Source: Acidobacteriota bacterium (GTDB lineage: Bacteria > Acidobacteriota > Terriglobia > Terriglobales > Acidobacteriaceae). Taken from it: 64,000 nucleotides of DNA. Made by a program: the position numbers and the translations under genes. Location of the stretch: positions 1 through 64,000 of the forward strand of contig JABCZI010000015.1 of assembly GCA_013289765.1 (NCBI GenBank), in the 5' to 3' direction. Below the pieces are notes generated by a model. The model was not told where the DNA came from and did not search any database. It worked only from the letters and a program-made list of their open reading frames with translations. Within the stretch, counting starts at the first letter, position 1. Each line of letters opens with the position of its first letter. This document shows positions 7,977-16,449 of the stretch, in pieces.

Positions 7977-9320
7977 TTACGCTATACTGCGTGCTTTGAT
8001 GGGCGTGCTTATGTCGACGGCGGGTGCCGCTGCCCGGTTCGATTGCTCGATGGTGCGTGCTGCTACCGGCTTCAGCCAGAACAAAGCTAGAAGCGCCGCG
8101 ATCAGGTCGCACGCGATCATCGCCCAGAATACTTTCGTCCACGATCCGGTCTTCTCAAACAACCAGGCCGCTCCGACTCCGGCAAAAAGAGCGCCCATGC
8201 CCTTCGCCGTATAAACAATGCCGTAATTGGTTGTGGCCCACGTCCTTCCGAACAAGTCTCCCGTGATGGAAGGAAACAGCGAGAAGATTTCGCCCCAGGC
8301 AAAGAAACACAAGCCCGAGAGCGCGATGAACCACATGGGACGGCTGATCAGTTGCAACAGCGCGAACACCGCCACCGCTTCCAGCGTGAACGCGATGAAC
8401 ATGGTGTTTTCGCGACCGATGTGGTCCGACACCCATCCCCAAAAAGGCCGCGTCAGCCCGTTCAGGTAACGATCCACGGTGATCGCCATCACCAGAGCGG
8501 TCATGCCGAAAGCCACCACTACTTTATCGACATGATAGGAAACTGCCATGGGGTTGAGTTGTGCCGTCACCACCAGGCCGCCAAACGACAGCATGGTCAT
8601 CATCAGATAAATGATATAAAACGACGGTTGCCGCAGCATCTGCCACGGAGTCATGTCCACGCTCGAAGTGCGCACGTGCTGCTTGATCTTGGCTTCCTTC
8701 TCCGCCCAGTTAGGAGGAGTCCAGCCCGCCGGAGGACGGGCCAGGAAGAGCGCAGCGACGATGACCACGATGCCCTGGATAATTCCCCAAAAAATCAAAG
8801 TATGCTGATAGCCCGAGGTCTTGATCATGTCGGCAATGGGAGAAACCGTCAGCGCAGTTCCTATGCCATACGCGCCGGCGGTGAGTCCGACGCAGAGGCC
8901 GCGGTGGTCCGGAAACCATTTCAGCGCATTGCCGATGGTCCCGCCATATACAACTCCGGCGCCGACTCCGCCCACGCAATACCAGAAGTATAGGGCGCGC
9001 AGACTCTCGGCCTGACCTGAGAAAATCCAGCTGAGACCGACCAGGATGCCGCCCACGCCCAGCATCAGCCGTGGACCGATTCGATCGACCAGGTATCCTT
9101 CAAACGGAACCAGCCAGGTTTCGACGATGATGAACAAACTGAAAATTCCCTGGATCGCCGTAAGACTCACATGCAGGTGGGATTGCATCGGTTTGGTGAA
9201 CAGGGTCCAGGCGTACTGCAGGTTAGCGATCGCCATCATCGCAATGATGCCGGCGACTAACTGGGCCCAACGGTTAATAATGCGCGACGGGTGAATGAGA
9301 GGGGCGGCGGACGCGGCCAT
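7977..9320 (-). CDS. OFA-family MFS transporter, probable oxalate carrier
   Basis: The 447-residue protein has about 12 membrane helices and the MFS loop-2 motif DRIGPR. It resembles the oxalate/formate antiporter (OFA) family. OxlT of Oxalobacter uses one Arg on helix 8 and one Lys on helix 11 for the dianion. Corresponding residues appear here as Arg291 in NGLTRPFWGW and Lys373 in VYTAKGMG, almost the same distance apart. AGGAGG precedes the ATG at 9320. Its promoter carries the same palindrome as the oxidoreductase operon, so it probably imports oxalate, perhaps in exchange for formate or bicarbonate. Other dicarboxylates cannot be excluded. Confidence 0.85.
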   Translation of the reverse strand: MAASAAPLIHPSRIINRWAQLVAGIIAMMAIANLQYAWTLFTKPMQSHLHVSLTAIQGIFSLFIIVETWLVPFEGYLVDRIGPRLMLGVGGILVGLSWIFSGQAESLRALYFWYCVGGVGAGVVYGGTIGNALKWFPDHRGLCVGLTAGAYGIGTALTVSPIADMIKTSGYQHTLIFWGIIQGIVVIVAALFLARPPAGWTPPNWAEKEAKIKQHVRTSSVDMTPWQMLRQPSFYIIYLMMTMLSFGGLVVTAQLNPMAVSYHVDKVVVAFGMTALVMAITVDRYLNGLTRPFWGWVSDHIGRENTMFIAFTLEAVAVFALLQLISRPMWFIALSGLCFFAWGEIFSLFPSITGDLFGRTWATTNYGIVYTAKGMGALFAGVGAAWLFEKTGSWTKVFWAMIACDLIAALLALFWLKPVAARTIEQSNRAAAPAVDISTPIKARSIA

Positions 9321-9406
9321 GGTACACCTCCTGGGTGTCGTCAGACTCTATCGGCTCACAGTTAAGGAGCAGCCAGACCGCGTATTCATTGGTGGAAATG
9401 ATATAC

Positions 9407-9425
9407 TGGTCCGGTTATCGAACCA
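9407..9425 (-). promoter_or_regulatory. FadR-type operator of the oxalate carrier gene
   Basis: TGGTCC-GGTTATC-GAACCA is an inverted repeat with one mismatch. Aligned to the site at 19459-19477 read on the opposite strand, 16 of 19 bases agree, including TTATCG in the spacer. It lies 12 bp downstream of the -10 box, so binding should repress. GntR/FadR regulators typically bind TGGT-spacer-ACCA sites. Confidence 0.72.
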
Positions 9426-9437
9426 CTCGCGGAAGGG

Positions 9438-9466
9438 AATGTAACACTCTCTTCTTTGGCTGTCAA
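9438..9466 (-). promoter_or_regulatory. Sigma70-type promoter of the oxalate carrier gene
   Basis: On the minus strand a perfect TTGACA (9461-9466) is followed after 17 bp by TACATT (9438-9443). Transcription would start near 9431 and run through the operator into the leader. Confidence 0.7.
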
Positions 9467-9547
9467 GCTGACAAATTCCCGTTCCAGAGGCTCGTCCCCC
9501 CGTGAGCTTATTCACAGATCGGAACGAGTCTTGAGGGATCATACCGA

Positions 9548-10336
9548 TTGGAAGAAAGCCTCCAAACTCAGATTGAGACCTACCTCTCTCACCTCGACGG
9601 CTTGATCCGTCGTGGCCATCAGCTACGGGATACGTTGGCAGCGAATCCTTCCGACGCAGCAGCCATCACCGCCACTCGCAAATGGCAGGAAGACTGCGGC
9701 GTCACCATCAATCAGCTATCGGGAGGGAGCAAGGCTCATTGGCTGGCGCGATCGTTCAGCGAAGCATTTCTTATGCGCTCAGCGGATGGCCGTGCTGCTC
9801 AAGGGGCCGCGCCGGCTGAGATTGTGCAACAATTGCTCGGCGTCTTAGCGCAGGCTGTAGTCTCGCTCTCGCAAAAAGATAAGGACGCCATTGTCTCTGC
9901 ATCGTCGACTCAGCCTGCGCCTCACCGCTTCGACTTCGTTCACAATCCTGAGATTCGTCCGGTTCTGGAGCAAGCCTATGCAGATAGCCGGAGTGCTCTG
10001 GAAAAAGGGGACTACGATTTCGCATTGATGACTGCCAGCGGAATATTAGAAGCCATCGTTACCGACGCGCTGGAACATGCTGGCGCGAATGCGCTGGCGG
10101 CGTCGGGCGCTCCAGCCGGAATGATTGCGGATTGGTCATTCGCGACACGGCTTTCAGTGGCAGAAAAGGCCGGACTGATGCGAAGCGGAGCAGCCCGTCT
10201 GCCTGCGGTAGGTCGAACCTATCGAGATCGAGCAGAAGGTGAAGTTAACTCGAATGGGAAAATTTCAGAGCGCGATGCGAAGACCACAGGACAGGTGCTT
10301 CACGTCATCATGCGGGATCTGGATCCGGGCCGGTAA
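9548..10336 (+). CDS. Hypothetical protein with possible HEPN/Abi_C-like C-terminus
   Basis: The 262-residue soluble protein starts with TTG after GAGGG. No family is recognised with confidence. The C-terminal half is helical. It contains ALEKGDYDFALMTASGILEA and later VGRTYRDRAEGEV, where abortive-infection C-terminal or HEPN-like domains carry an R-x4-6-H motif. The histidine is not present here, so nuclease activity is doubtful. It is divergent from the oxalate carrier and convergent with the end of the oxidoreductase operon, so no shared role can be deduced. Confidence 0.6.
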   Translation: MEESLQTQIETYLSHLDGLIRRGHQLRDTLAANPSDAAAITATRKWQEDCGVTINQLSGGSKAHWLARSFSEAFLMRSADGRAAQGAAPAEIVQQLLGVLAQAVVSLSQKDKDAIVSASSTQPAPHRFDFVHNPEIRPVLEQAYADSRSALEKGDYDFALMTASGILEAIVTDALEHAGANALAASGAPAGMIADWSFATRLSVAEKAGLMRSGAARLPAVGRTYRDRAEGEVNSNGKISERDAKTTGQVLHVIMRDLDPGR

Positions 10337-10372
10337 CGAAGGCCGCTGACAGTCGAAATCCTGTCGTCAAGC

Positions 10373-10696
10373 TTAATCTTCTAAATCCTGCCGGAATACT
10401 GGTTGCGAAGGATCGAGCGTGCCGTCGATGACGCTCACCAAAAGATTTTCGTACGCATTCGTCGCTTCCGTCAGAGAGGTGTAGCCGCGCTCCCGCTGTA
10501 ACGTCCCGCCGTCCGAGTATATGAGAGTGAAATAGCGACCGGAGGAATACTGAATTTCCAGCAGCTTGTCCGGCATATCAGGGTCGCCTTTTTGTCCCAG
10601 CACGTCCATCAACGCAACCGTCCACTGCCTGCCCTTGGGGTCAGTGATGACCTCATGCTCAAGGTATTCCCACTCGTCCATGCCCCACATTGACAT
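10373..10696 (-). CDS. Hypothetical 107-residue protein, last gene of the oxidoreductase operon
   Basis: A small acidic soluble protein beginning MSMWGMDEWEYLEHEV. No domain is recognised. The central part (VALMDVLGQKGDPDMPDKL, then IQYSSGRYFTLIYSDGG) looks like a compact alpha/beta fold. It starts 3 bp after the response regulator stop, so the two are almost surely co-translated. Being the ninth gene of the oxalate operon suggests an accessory or regulatory role, but nothing in the sequence shows it. Confidence 0.68.
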   Translation of the reverse strand: MSMWGMDEWEYLEHEVITDPKGRQWTVALMDVLGQKGDPDMPDKLLEIQYSSGRYFTLIYSDGGTLQRERGYTSLTEATNAYENLLVSVIDGTLDPSQPVFRQDLED

Positions 10697-10699
10697 AAT

Positions 10700-11062
10700 T
10701 TATTCAAGCAATTGCGCGAGTGCTCTACCGACCTGCGCGCCCGTAAACGGTTTCGGAACTATAAGAACTTTACGGGCCTTTCGCGACCGAAGGCTTGGCT
10801 CGGCCTGTTCGGGTGTATCGGTAATGATTACCACTGGAAGCTCCGCGTGATTGGGATGGCTTCGCACCGAATCAAAAAGTGCCTCGCTCATGTCGTAGGC
10901 GGAACAATCGAGCACGACCGCATCCGCTTTGTGCTCGAGCACGAGATCGTTGACGGCGTTCGTGTATCCCGACGCGAAGACCTGGTGGCCGAGGTCTCGC
11001 AGCGAGAAGGTTAGAAGCTCAGCGATCTCCGGCGTATCGTCGATCAGCAAGACGCGGGACAA
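10700..11062 (-). CDS. CheY-like single-domain response regulator
   Basis: The 120-residue protein is a receiver domain only. It has the acidic pair Asp8/Asp9 (LLIDDTPE), phospho-acceptor Asp52 (VVLDCSAYDM), Thr81 (VVIITDT) and Lys104 (VPKPF). All the residues needed for phosphorylation are present. There is no output domain and no histidine kinase nearby, so it must work by binding a partner. It starts 1 bp after the stop of the 132-residue protein and 3 bp before the 107-residue one, which places it in the oxidoreductase operon. A single receiver in a catabolic enzyme operon is unusual. Confidence 0.85.
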   Translation of the reverse strand: MSRVLLIDDTPEIAELLTFSLRDLGHQVFASGYTNAVNDLVLEHKADAVVLDCSAYDMSEALFDSVRSHPNHAELPVVIITDTPEQAEPSLRSRKARKVLIVPKPFTGAQVGRALAQLLE

Positions 11063-11063
11063 T

Positions 11064-11462
11064 CTACTTCTTGCCCGCGCCCGGGCCAGTGCCCGGCAGC
11101 CGCTTCTTCTTGCCTTCCGAAGGCTCCAGATCCATCATCCAGATTCGTCCACCGGCTGTGTAGTAAGCGCGGTGATCGTTTTCGATCATCGCGCCCCAGG
11201 CCTCCAGCGTGCGCATCGCGAAGGTAACGCCCTCGAAATTGTTGCGGGCATGGTTAAATACTTCATTGGTATGCCAGTTGTCGGTAAGGATGGCATCGCC
11301 CGCGTGGACGCGCAACACGGTGTAGTAGCGGTCGTAAGCCGCTTCTGTGCGCACGTCGCGCGTTGCGCCGCGCTTCTTGCCCTCTGTGACGATGTAACTT
11401 TCCTGTCCCTCAGGCTCGACCTCGGGCTCGTTTGGAGTTGTTGTAACAGGTTTCGTGCTCAT
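11064..11462 (-). CDS. Hypothetical protein translationally coupled to the oxidoreductase beta subunit
   Basis: The 132-residue protein has a charged, disordered N-terminus (Pro/Glu-rich up to about residue 20) and a basic tail, KKKRLPGTGPGAGKK. Between them is a conserved-looking core with RYYTVLRVHAGDAILTD and a long helix. No family is recognised. Its ATG overlaps the beta subunit stop in an ATGA arrangement (11459-11462), which normally reflects fixed stoichiometry. It could be an accessory subunit or an assembly factor; this is inference. Confidence 0.72.
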   Translation of the reverse strand: MSTKPVTTTPNEPEVEPEGQESYIVTEGKKRGATRDVRTEAAYDRYYTVLRVHAGDAILTDNWHTNEVFNHARNNFEGVTFAMRTLEAWGAMIENDHRAYYTAGGRIWMMDLEPSEGKKKRLPGTGPGAGKK

Positions 11463-12523
11463 AAAGTTTGCGCCACCGCTTCGGCTTCAGCTGCAGCCGC
11501 CATGTTCGTTAAATTTTTCGCATCCGCCGCATGGATCAAGGCCTGAGGAAGCTCAACGCCCATCATCTTCCATTGCTCATTGGCAAACTTCTGTAGATTG
11601 GCGATGTGCTCGGCATGGAGATGACCAAAGCGTCCCTGCAACTTGAGATATTCTGAAACGGGACGCATACTTGCTGGACGGAAGCTGTAATTGAATTCGC
11701 GCTTCTCGGGATTCCACTCCCACATCGGATACAGTCCGCATTCGACAACCAGCCGGCCCAGGTCGATGGAGCGTGGCGTCTCGTATACGAATCCCTTCTG
11801 ACAGGGCGTGTAAATCATCAGGTATGCGGCGCCTTTGTGGTTCAGGCCCTTGCGTACCTTGTTCATCAAGTCGATGGGATAGCCTACGCTCGCTGTTGCC
11901 ACATAGCAGTGGGGATGGCCAGCCGCCATCATGCGCGCGAGATCCTTGGGATAAAGCTTTTTGCCTTCCGGAACTTCCGGGCCCGGAGGCGAGAACGTAG
12001 TCATGCCGCCATAGGGTGTGCGCGATGAAGCCTGAATGCCGGTGTTGGCGTACTGCTCGTTGTCGTAGCAGATGATGAGGCAGTCGTGATTGCGGTAGAG
12101 CGCGCCGGAAATCGAGGCGAGACCGATGTCGGATGCGCTGCCGTCGCCCGCTTCGCAAATGATGTTCGGGAACTTGCCCTTCCACTTGCCTTTGCGAATC
12201 ATCGCCTCATAGGCGGCCGCGACGCCCGCGGTAAAACTCCCCGCGCTGCCGATCTGTGTGTGCGCCCACGGCACGTTGTAGGGCGTGCACAGATAAGAAC
12301 TGTTCGCGACGTACATGCAGCCGGTGGGACCGACCAGAATGGTGTTGTCGCCCGCCGCTTTGCTCGTCATCCGGTATTGAATGGACGGCCCGCAGCCCGC
12401 GCATGTGCGATGGCCGGGGACGAACGGTTCCGACGACGGCAGTTCCGGGTTGTAGAAACGTGCGCCCTGATTCGGGCTATCGAGAATCGGCAAGAGCTGC
12501 CGTTGGACTTCAATGGTCGCCAT
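11459..12523 (-). CDS. Oxalate oxidoreductase (2-oxoacid oxidoreductase) beta subunit
   Basis: The 354-residue protein is the thiamine-diphosphate-binding beta subunit of a 2-oxoacid:acceptor oxidoreductase. The diphosphate/Mg motif GDGSASDIG lies at 126-134, followed by CYDNEQYANTG. Four cysteines for the proximal [4Fe-4S] cluster are present: Cys41 and Cys44 (TCAGCG), Cys69 (PTGCM) and Cys241 (YTPCQKGF). It pairs with the alpha subunit encoded upstream (12614-13822) to form the active site. The substrate is inferred from the alpha subunit to be oxalate. The gene is 90 bp downstream of alpha, and its stop overlaps the next start. Confidence 0.9.
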   Translation of the reverse strand: MATIEVQRQLLPILDSPNQGARFYNPELPSSEPFVPGHRTCAGCGPSIQYRMTSKAAGDNTILVGPTGCMYVANSSYLCTPYNVPWAHTQIGSAGSFTAGVAAAYEAMIRKGKWKGKFPNIICEAGDGSASDIGLASISGALYRNHDCLIICYDNEQYANTGIQASSRTPYGGMTTFSPPGPEVPEGKKLYPKDLARMMAAGHPHCYVATASVGYPIDLMNKVRKGLNHKGAAYLMIYTPCQKGFVYETPRSIDLGRLVVECGLYPMWEWNPEKREFNYSFRPASMRPVSEYLKLQGRFGHLHAEHIANLQKFANEQWKMMGVELPQALIHAADAKNLTNMAAAAEAEAVAQTL

Positions 12524-12613
12524 ATCAGTTCTCCAATCGCAGGGCCAAGAAACCCTGTATCAATACTTTAATGCCTTAACTGTTCGCTCCAAATCATGCC
12601 TGCAGAAATTCTT

Positions 12614-13822
12614 TTACTCTTCGAATCCGACCCAATGCGTACGCTTTTCGATTTTGCCGCGGCGCTGCGCGTCCAGCATTTTTTCAGTCATCCAATAAAA
12701 CTCTTTCAGCACGATCGCCTCGCCACCCATGCCCGCCATGAATGAAAGAATTAGAGGACGCTTCTGGCTTTCGTAAAGAGCTGCGGCAGCTTCGGCGTAC
12801 AGTACGCCGCCACTACTCACGCTGCCGAGTCCCATGTTGGTTTCGATCACTCCGACCACTTTGAATTTGCTGAGTACGTCTTTCACCCGATCCGTTGGAT
12901 AAGGACGAATGGTTCTCAGCCGCACCATGCCGACTTTCAATCCGCGTTCGCGCATATGTTGGATGGCAAACCGCGCCGTTACCGCGTGCGCGCCTTGGAG
13001 GAAGAAGACCACCTCGGCGTCATCTGTCATGAACTCTTCGACCCATGGATCGTAGCGGCGGCCGAATATCTTGGCGAACTCCTCATGTGCCTGCTCAATC
13101 ACTTCCATCGATCCTTCCATAGCGCGTGCCCGCTCCAACTGCAGCGGCGGACCCTGTTCCGGCATGATCTGCGGGCCGTGCGACACGGGATGCCGCGGAT
13201 CGAGTGGATAAGGATGTTTATAGGGAGGCAGGAACTCCTTTACCTGTCCGGAGTCTGGCAATTCAACGTCGCCCGTAATATGTGAGACGAAGAACCCATC
13301 CTGACAAACCATCTGCGGCAAAAGAACCCGAGGGTCTTCGCCGATGCGATAGGCGATCAAATGATTGTCAAATGCTTCTTGAGCATCGCACGACCAACCC
13401 ATGATCCAACCCATGTCGCGCGTGGATAGCGCGTCCGTGTGTTCGGAGCCGAAATCGCCGGGAGGATCAAGCGTGCGATCGGCGATCATCATTTGAACCG
13501 GCATGCGGCTGCCCGAGATTGGCGAGTACAGTTCATACGCGAACTGCACGCCTACGCCGGAGCTACCGGTAAAGACGCGTGCGCCGCTGGAAGCCGCGCC
13601 GTGCGCGATACTCAGTTGAGAGTGCTCGCTGTCAGCCACAATGTACTCGGCGTCGAGTTCGCCGTTAGCCACCATTTGCGCCAGCGCCATCATGGTCGCT
13701 GTATAAGGGCGGATAGGATAAGCCGCAATTACATCGACATCTGCGTACTTTGCCGCCTGCGCCGACGCGACGCAACCGTTGATTCTGACTGTTCTCTTTT
13801 TTTGTTCTGCAAGCATTGGCAT
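12614..13822 (-). CDS. Oxalate oxidoreductase alpha subunit (YPIRP type)
   Basis: The 402-residue subunit has the pyrimidine-binding and C-terminal domains of 2-oxoacid oxidoreductases. The usual YPITP substrate loop is YPIRP here, with Arg38. Arg116 (MIADRT), Asp119 and Phe124 (DPPGDFGS) follow. In Moorella thermoacetica oxalate oxidoreductase, as I recall the structures, the oxalate-binding and switch-loop residues are Arg31, Arg109, Asp112 and Phe117. All four correspond here at a constant offset of seven. Pyruvate and 2-oxoglutarate enzymes have Thr in the loop. The reaction would be oxalate to 2 CO2 plus two low-potential electrons, without coenzyme A. Confidence 0.88.
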   Translation of the reverse strand: MPMLAEQKKRTVRINGCVASAQAAKYADVDVIAAYPIRPYTATMMALAQMVANGELDAEYIVADSEHSQLSIAHGAASSGARVFTGSSGVGVQFAYELYSPISGSRMPVQMMIADRTLDPPGDFGSEHTDALSTRDMGWIMGWSCDAQEAFDNHLIAYRIGEDPRVLLPQMVCQDGFFVSHITGDVELPDSGQVKEFLPPYKHPYPLDPRHPVSHGPQIMPEQGPPLQLERARAMEGSMEVIEQAHEEFAKIFGRRYDPWVEEFMTDDAEVVFFLQGAHAVTARFAIQHMRERGLKVGMVRLRTIRPYPTDRVKDVLSKFKVVGVIETNMGLGSVSSGGVLYAEAAAALYESQKRPLILSFMAGMGGEAIVLKEFYWMTEKMLDAQRRGKIEKRTHWVGFEE

Positions 13823-13929
13823 AATTCACTCCGCACATTTCACCCGAAGGCGATTGCCACGAGATCGATTGAGAGCGCAGACAATAACGAGGAACGTTCT
13901 GCGCAGTATTCTCAATGTTGTTGCGACTC

Positions 13930-15762
13930 CTAAATATTCTTCGGCGCCCGGTCGCCCAGATTTTTCAACTCTTGCGCCTGCCGTCCGTGCAGTCCGGGCG
14001 AGATGGCGAAAGCCGTATCCATGCGCACGACTCCTGTATCGAAGTCGAGTTCCGGCACGCCCTCCAAGCATCCCGTTGGGCACTCTTCGATGCATACGCG
14101 GCATCCTTTGCAGTAGTCGACCAGAATCTTGTACATGCCGTTCGACCGCTCTGGACGCGCGATGCAGGGCTCGGGACAAACCAGATAACAGTTGTCGCAA
14201 GCGTTGCAGGTGCCGCAACTGAAGCAGCGATTAGCCTCTTCAACCGCTTGCTCTTCGGTGAAGGGCTGAATCACTTCGTCCTGTGTTTTCGTTCTGGTTT
14301 TGGTCGGCAGCATTTCCTGCTGGATACGCGGGAAGTGCGGGAAGTACGTCATATTCATGCGATTCAGATCGAAGATCACATCGACCGGGATGGTGCGCGG
14401 CTCTAGCTTTTCTCCACGCACCACTTTGTCGAGATTGAACGCAACGCGCTTGCCGTCGCCAACCGCATTGACGACCATGAGCGGCTGACCGGAACCGACC
14501 TGAGCGATATCGCCGGCGGCGAAAAAGTTGGTGTTTCCGAGGCGGCCGAACTTGTCCATCTTGATGGTGCCGCGCTCGTTTTTGAACTCGGCGGGCAGCC
14601 AGTTGAGGGACGCGTGTTGTCCCACGGCGATGATCACATTGTCGACTGCGAAGCGCTCGGAGGGAGCCTCGCGATCGACTGTGATCGGAGAAGCGTTAAT
14701 CGCTCCCTGAAAACGTGCCTTGTGCAGTTGCAAGGCTTCAACTTTTCCGTTGCCAAGTACGGCAGTCACCGCACGCCCGTGCATCAGCTCGACACCTTCT
14801 TCGAGCATGTCGTGCAAATCTTCCGGCGACGCAGGCATTTCATTCGCATTGCCCTCGACCGTAATCATGGTCACTTCTGCGGCACCCTGCCGCAGCGCTT
14901 CGCGCGCGCAATCGATGGCGGTGTTTCCTCCGCCAATCACGGCTACACGGGCGCCTAGCTTCACCTTCGAGGTTCCCATGCCGATGTCGCGCAAGAAGGG
15001 AAGTCCATACACCACGCCGTTCTTGTCCTCGCCTTCGGCTTTCACGCTGTTCGGTTCAGTAAGCCCTACCGCCAGCACGCATGCGTCATAGTCTTTCTTC
15101 AGGCTATCCCATGTAACATCTTTGCCGACTTCGACGCCGGTTTTGATCGTGATGCCAAGCTGTTCGAGGCGTTCGATTTCGCGATCAAGGACGTTCTGCG
15201 GGAGAACCCAGTCGGGAATACCACCGCGATTGAGTCCGCCAGCTTTCGGCGATTTTTCGAAGATCGTTACTTTGTAGCCGAGCCGCGCCAGTTGATATGC
15301 CGCGCTATGGCCCGCGGGACCAGAGCCAACCACCGCAACTTTCTTGCCGTTCGGCTTCCCGGGCTTGACCACGTCGTTAGTCAGCGCCTGTCCCAAATCA
15401 CCGAGAAAGCGCTCCACCGCGCGGATCGAAATAGCCTCATCATACTTGCCGCGATTGCAAGCCTGCTCGCACGGGTGGTAGCAGACGCGTCCCGTCACCG
15501 AGGGAAACGGCATGTCTTCTTTAATGAGCGCATAGGCGTCCAAATACTTGCCGCGCTTCACCAGGTCGAGGTAGCCCTGAATTTTTTCGTTGGTTCCGCA
15601 AGCGTTATTGCAAGGAGGCAACTTGTCCCGGTAAACGGGTCTGATCGAGCGCCAGTTGCCGGTAGGGAACAGGTCTTGCCCTTTTTCCTGTGAGGGGGCA
15701 GGCGTGATACCGGCGAAGGGAACGGTAAGCCATTCGGGAATATGAGTATTTTTAGTCGACAT
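13930..15762 (-). CDS. Oxidoreductase subunit: GltD-like flavoprotein fused to ferredoxin domain
   Basis: The 610-residue protein starts with the cysteine-rich helical domain of GltD-type proteins (CNNACGT near 51 and CYHPCEQACNRG near 93). A FAD motif VAVVGSGPAG and an NAD(P) motif VAVIGGGNTA follow. The C-terminus (513-565) carries two ferredoxin-type cysteine sets, CFSCGTCNACDNC and CKGCRVCIEECPTGC, equivalent to the delta subunit of 2-oxoacid oxidoreductases. The fusion would pass electrons from the thiamine site through clusters to FAD and then NAD(P)+. This makes the complex independent of free ferredoxin. The gene is 15 bp after gamma and 107 bp before alpha. Confidence 0.88.
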   Translation of the reverse strand: MSTKNTHIPEWLTVPFAGITPAPSQEKGQDLFPTGNWRSIRPVYRDKLPPCNNACGTNEKIQGYLDLVKRGKYLDAYALIKEDMPFPSVTGRVCYHPCEQACNRGKYDEAISIRAVERFLGDLGQALTNDVVKPGKPNGKKVAVVGSGPAGHSAAYQLARLGYKVTIFEKSPKAGGLNRGGIPDWVLPQNVLDREIERLEQLGITIKTGVEVGKDVTWDSLKKDYDACVLAVGLTEPNSVKAEGEDKNGVVYGLPFLRDIGMGTSKVKLGARVAVIGGGNTAIDCAREALRQGAAEVTMITVEGNANEMPASPEDLHDMLEEGVELMHGRAVTAVLGNGKVEALQLHKARFQGAINASPITVDREAPSERFAVDNVIIAVGQHASLNWLPAEFKNERGTIKMDKFGRLGNTNFFAAGDIAQVGSGQPLMVVNAVGDGKRVAFNLDKVVRGEKLEPRTIPVDVIFDLNRMNMTYFPHFPRIQQEMLPTKTRTKTQDEVIQPFTEEQAVEEANRCFSCGTCNACDNCYLVCPEPCIARPERSNGMYKILVDYCKGCRVCIEECPTGCLEGVPELDFDTGVVRMDTAFAISPGLHGRQAQELKNLGDRAPKNI

Positions 15763-15777
15763 TAAGTTAATCCTCTC

Positions 15778-16425
15778 CTACACCGCCACTGGATTCAGCG
15801 TCATAATGTGCAACTCGTTGAGCGCTACATCAAAAGCGTGCTTGTTCGCAATCATGGGCTCGATCGTTTTCATTTTGACGATGCCCGTGGTCTTGACGAC
15901 CGCGGCGATCAGCGGAGCGGCGATGTCGGGGGCGATGGATTTATTCCGCTCGGCAGCGCCTTCTGTTGATAGGCGGTCCAGACCAAGTTCGCCGAGCCGG
16001 TAATAAAGCCACTTGTGGTCGGCAATCTTCGCCGCATCCACGCAAACCAGTTGGGCCAGACGTTCGGCGCCAGGGACGAAGCGAATCATGTAATCCGGCG
16101 TGTAGTGCGTATTGATCACGAGTGTTCCGCCGGGAGGCATTCCGCGCATGTAATCCCAACCCTTGACCATCGTTCCCTCTACCAGTACGACGATGTTGGG
16201 ATGTTCATTTTCGTAGGTAAGCTCGTTTTCGAGCACATCATCGCTCACGCGGCAATATTTCCGCGTGGGGCAGTTCGTGCGGTCGGGATTATCGACGTAA
16301 TTTTCCATGGCCTGCGCGTATTTACCCTCGATGCGGGCCGAGGCGGAAATGGAGTTGACGATGTCGCGGCCCTCTTTATCCATAATAATGCCGCGCGTCC
16401 AAACGGTGAGCTCCGTATAAGCCAT
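15778..16425 (-). CDS. Oxalate oxidoreductase gamma subunit
   Basis: The 215-residue protein aligns with the gamma domain of 2-oxoacid oxidoreductases: VWTRGIIMDKEGRDIV, ASARIEGKYAQ, then VVLVEGTMVKGWDYM and a C-terminal helical part. The canonical GRGGQG loop near the N-terminus is replaced by WTRGII. In coenzyme A-using relatives this domain helps bind the cofactor, whereas oxalate oxidoreductase does not use coenzyme A, so the loss fits. A cluster-like CPTRKYC is present near residue 52. It lies 24 bp after the AAA ATPase gene and 15 bp before the flavoprotein gene. Confidence 0.82.
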   Translation of the reverse strand: MAYTELTVWTRGIIMDKEGRDIVNSISASARIEGKYAQAMENYVDNPDRTNCPTRKYCRVSDDVLENELTYENEHPNIVVLVEGTMVKGWDYMRGMPPGGTLVINTHYTPDYMIRFVPGAERLAQLVCVDAAKIADHKWLYYRLGELGLDRLSTEGAAERNKSIAPDIAAPLIAAVVKTTGIVKMKTIEPMIANKHAFDVALNELHIMTLNPVAV

Positions 16426-16449
16426 AATCAGTCCTCGCTATTTTTTACG

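Noticed and set aside
12614-13822. Annotation as pyruvate or 2-oxoglutarate:ferredoxin oxidoreductase
   Set aside because: The substrate loop is YPIRP instead of YPITP, the switch-loop Asp/Phe are present, and an OxlT-type carrier shares the operator.
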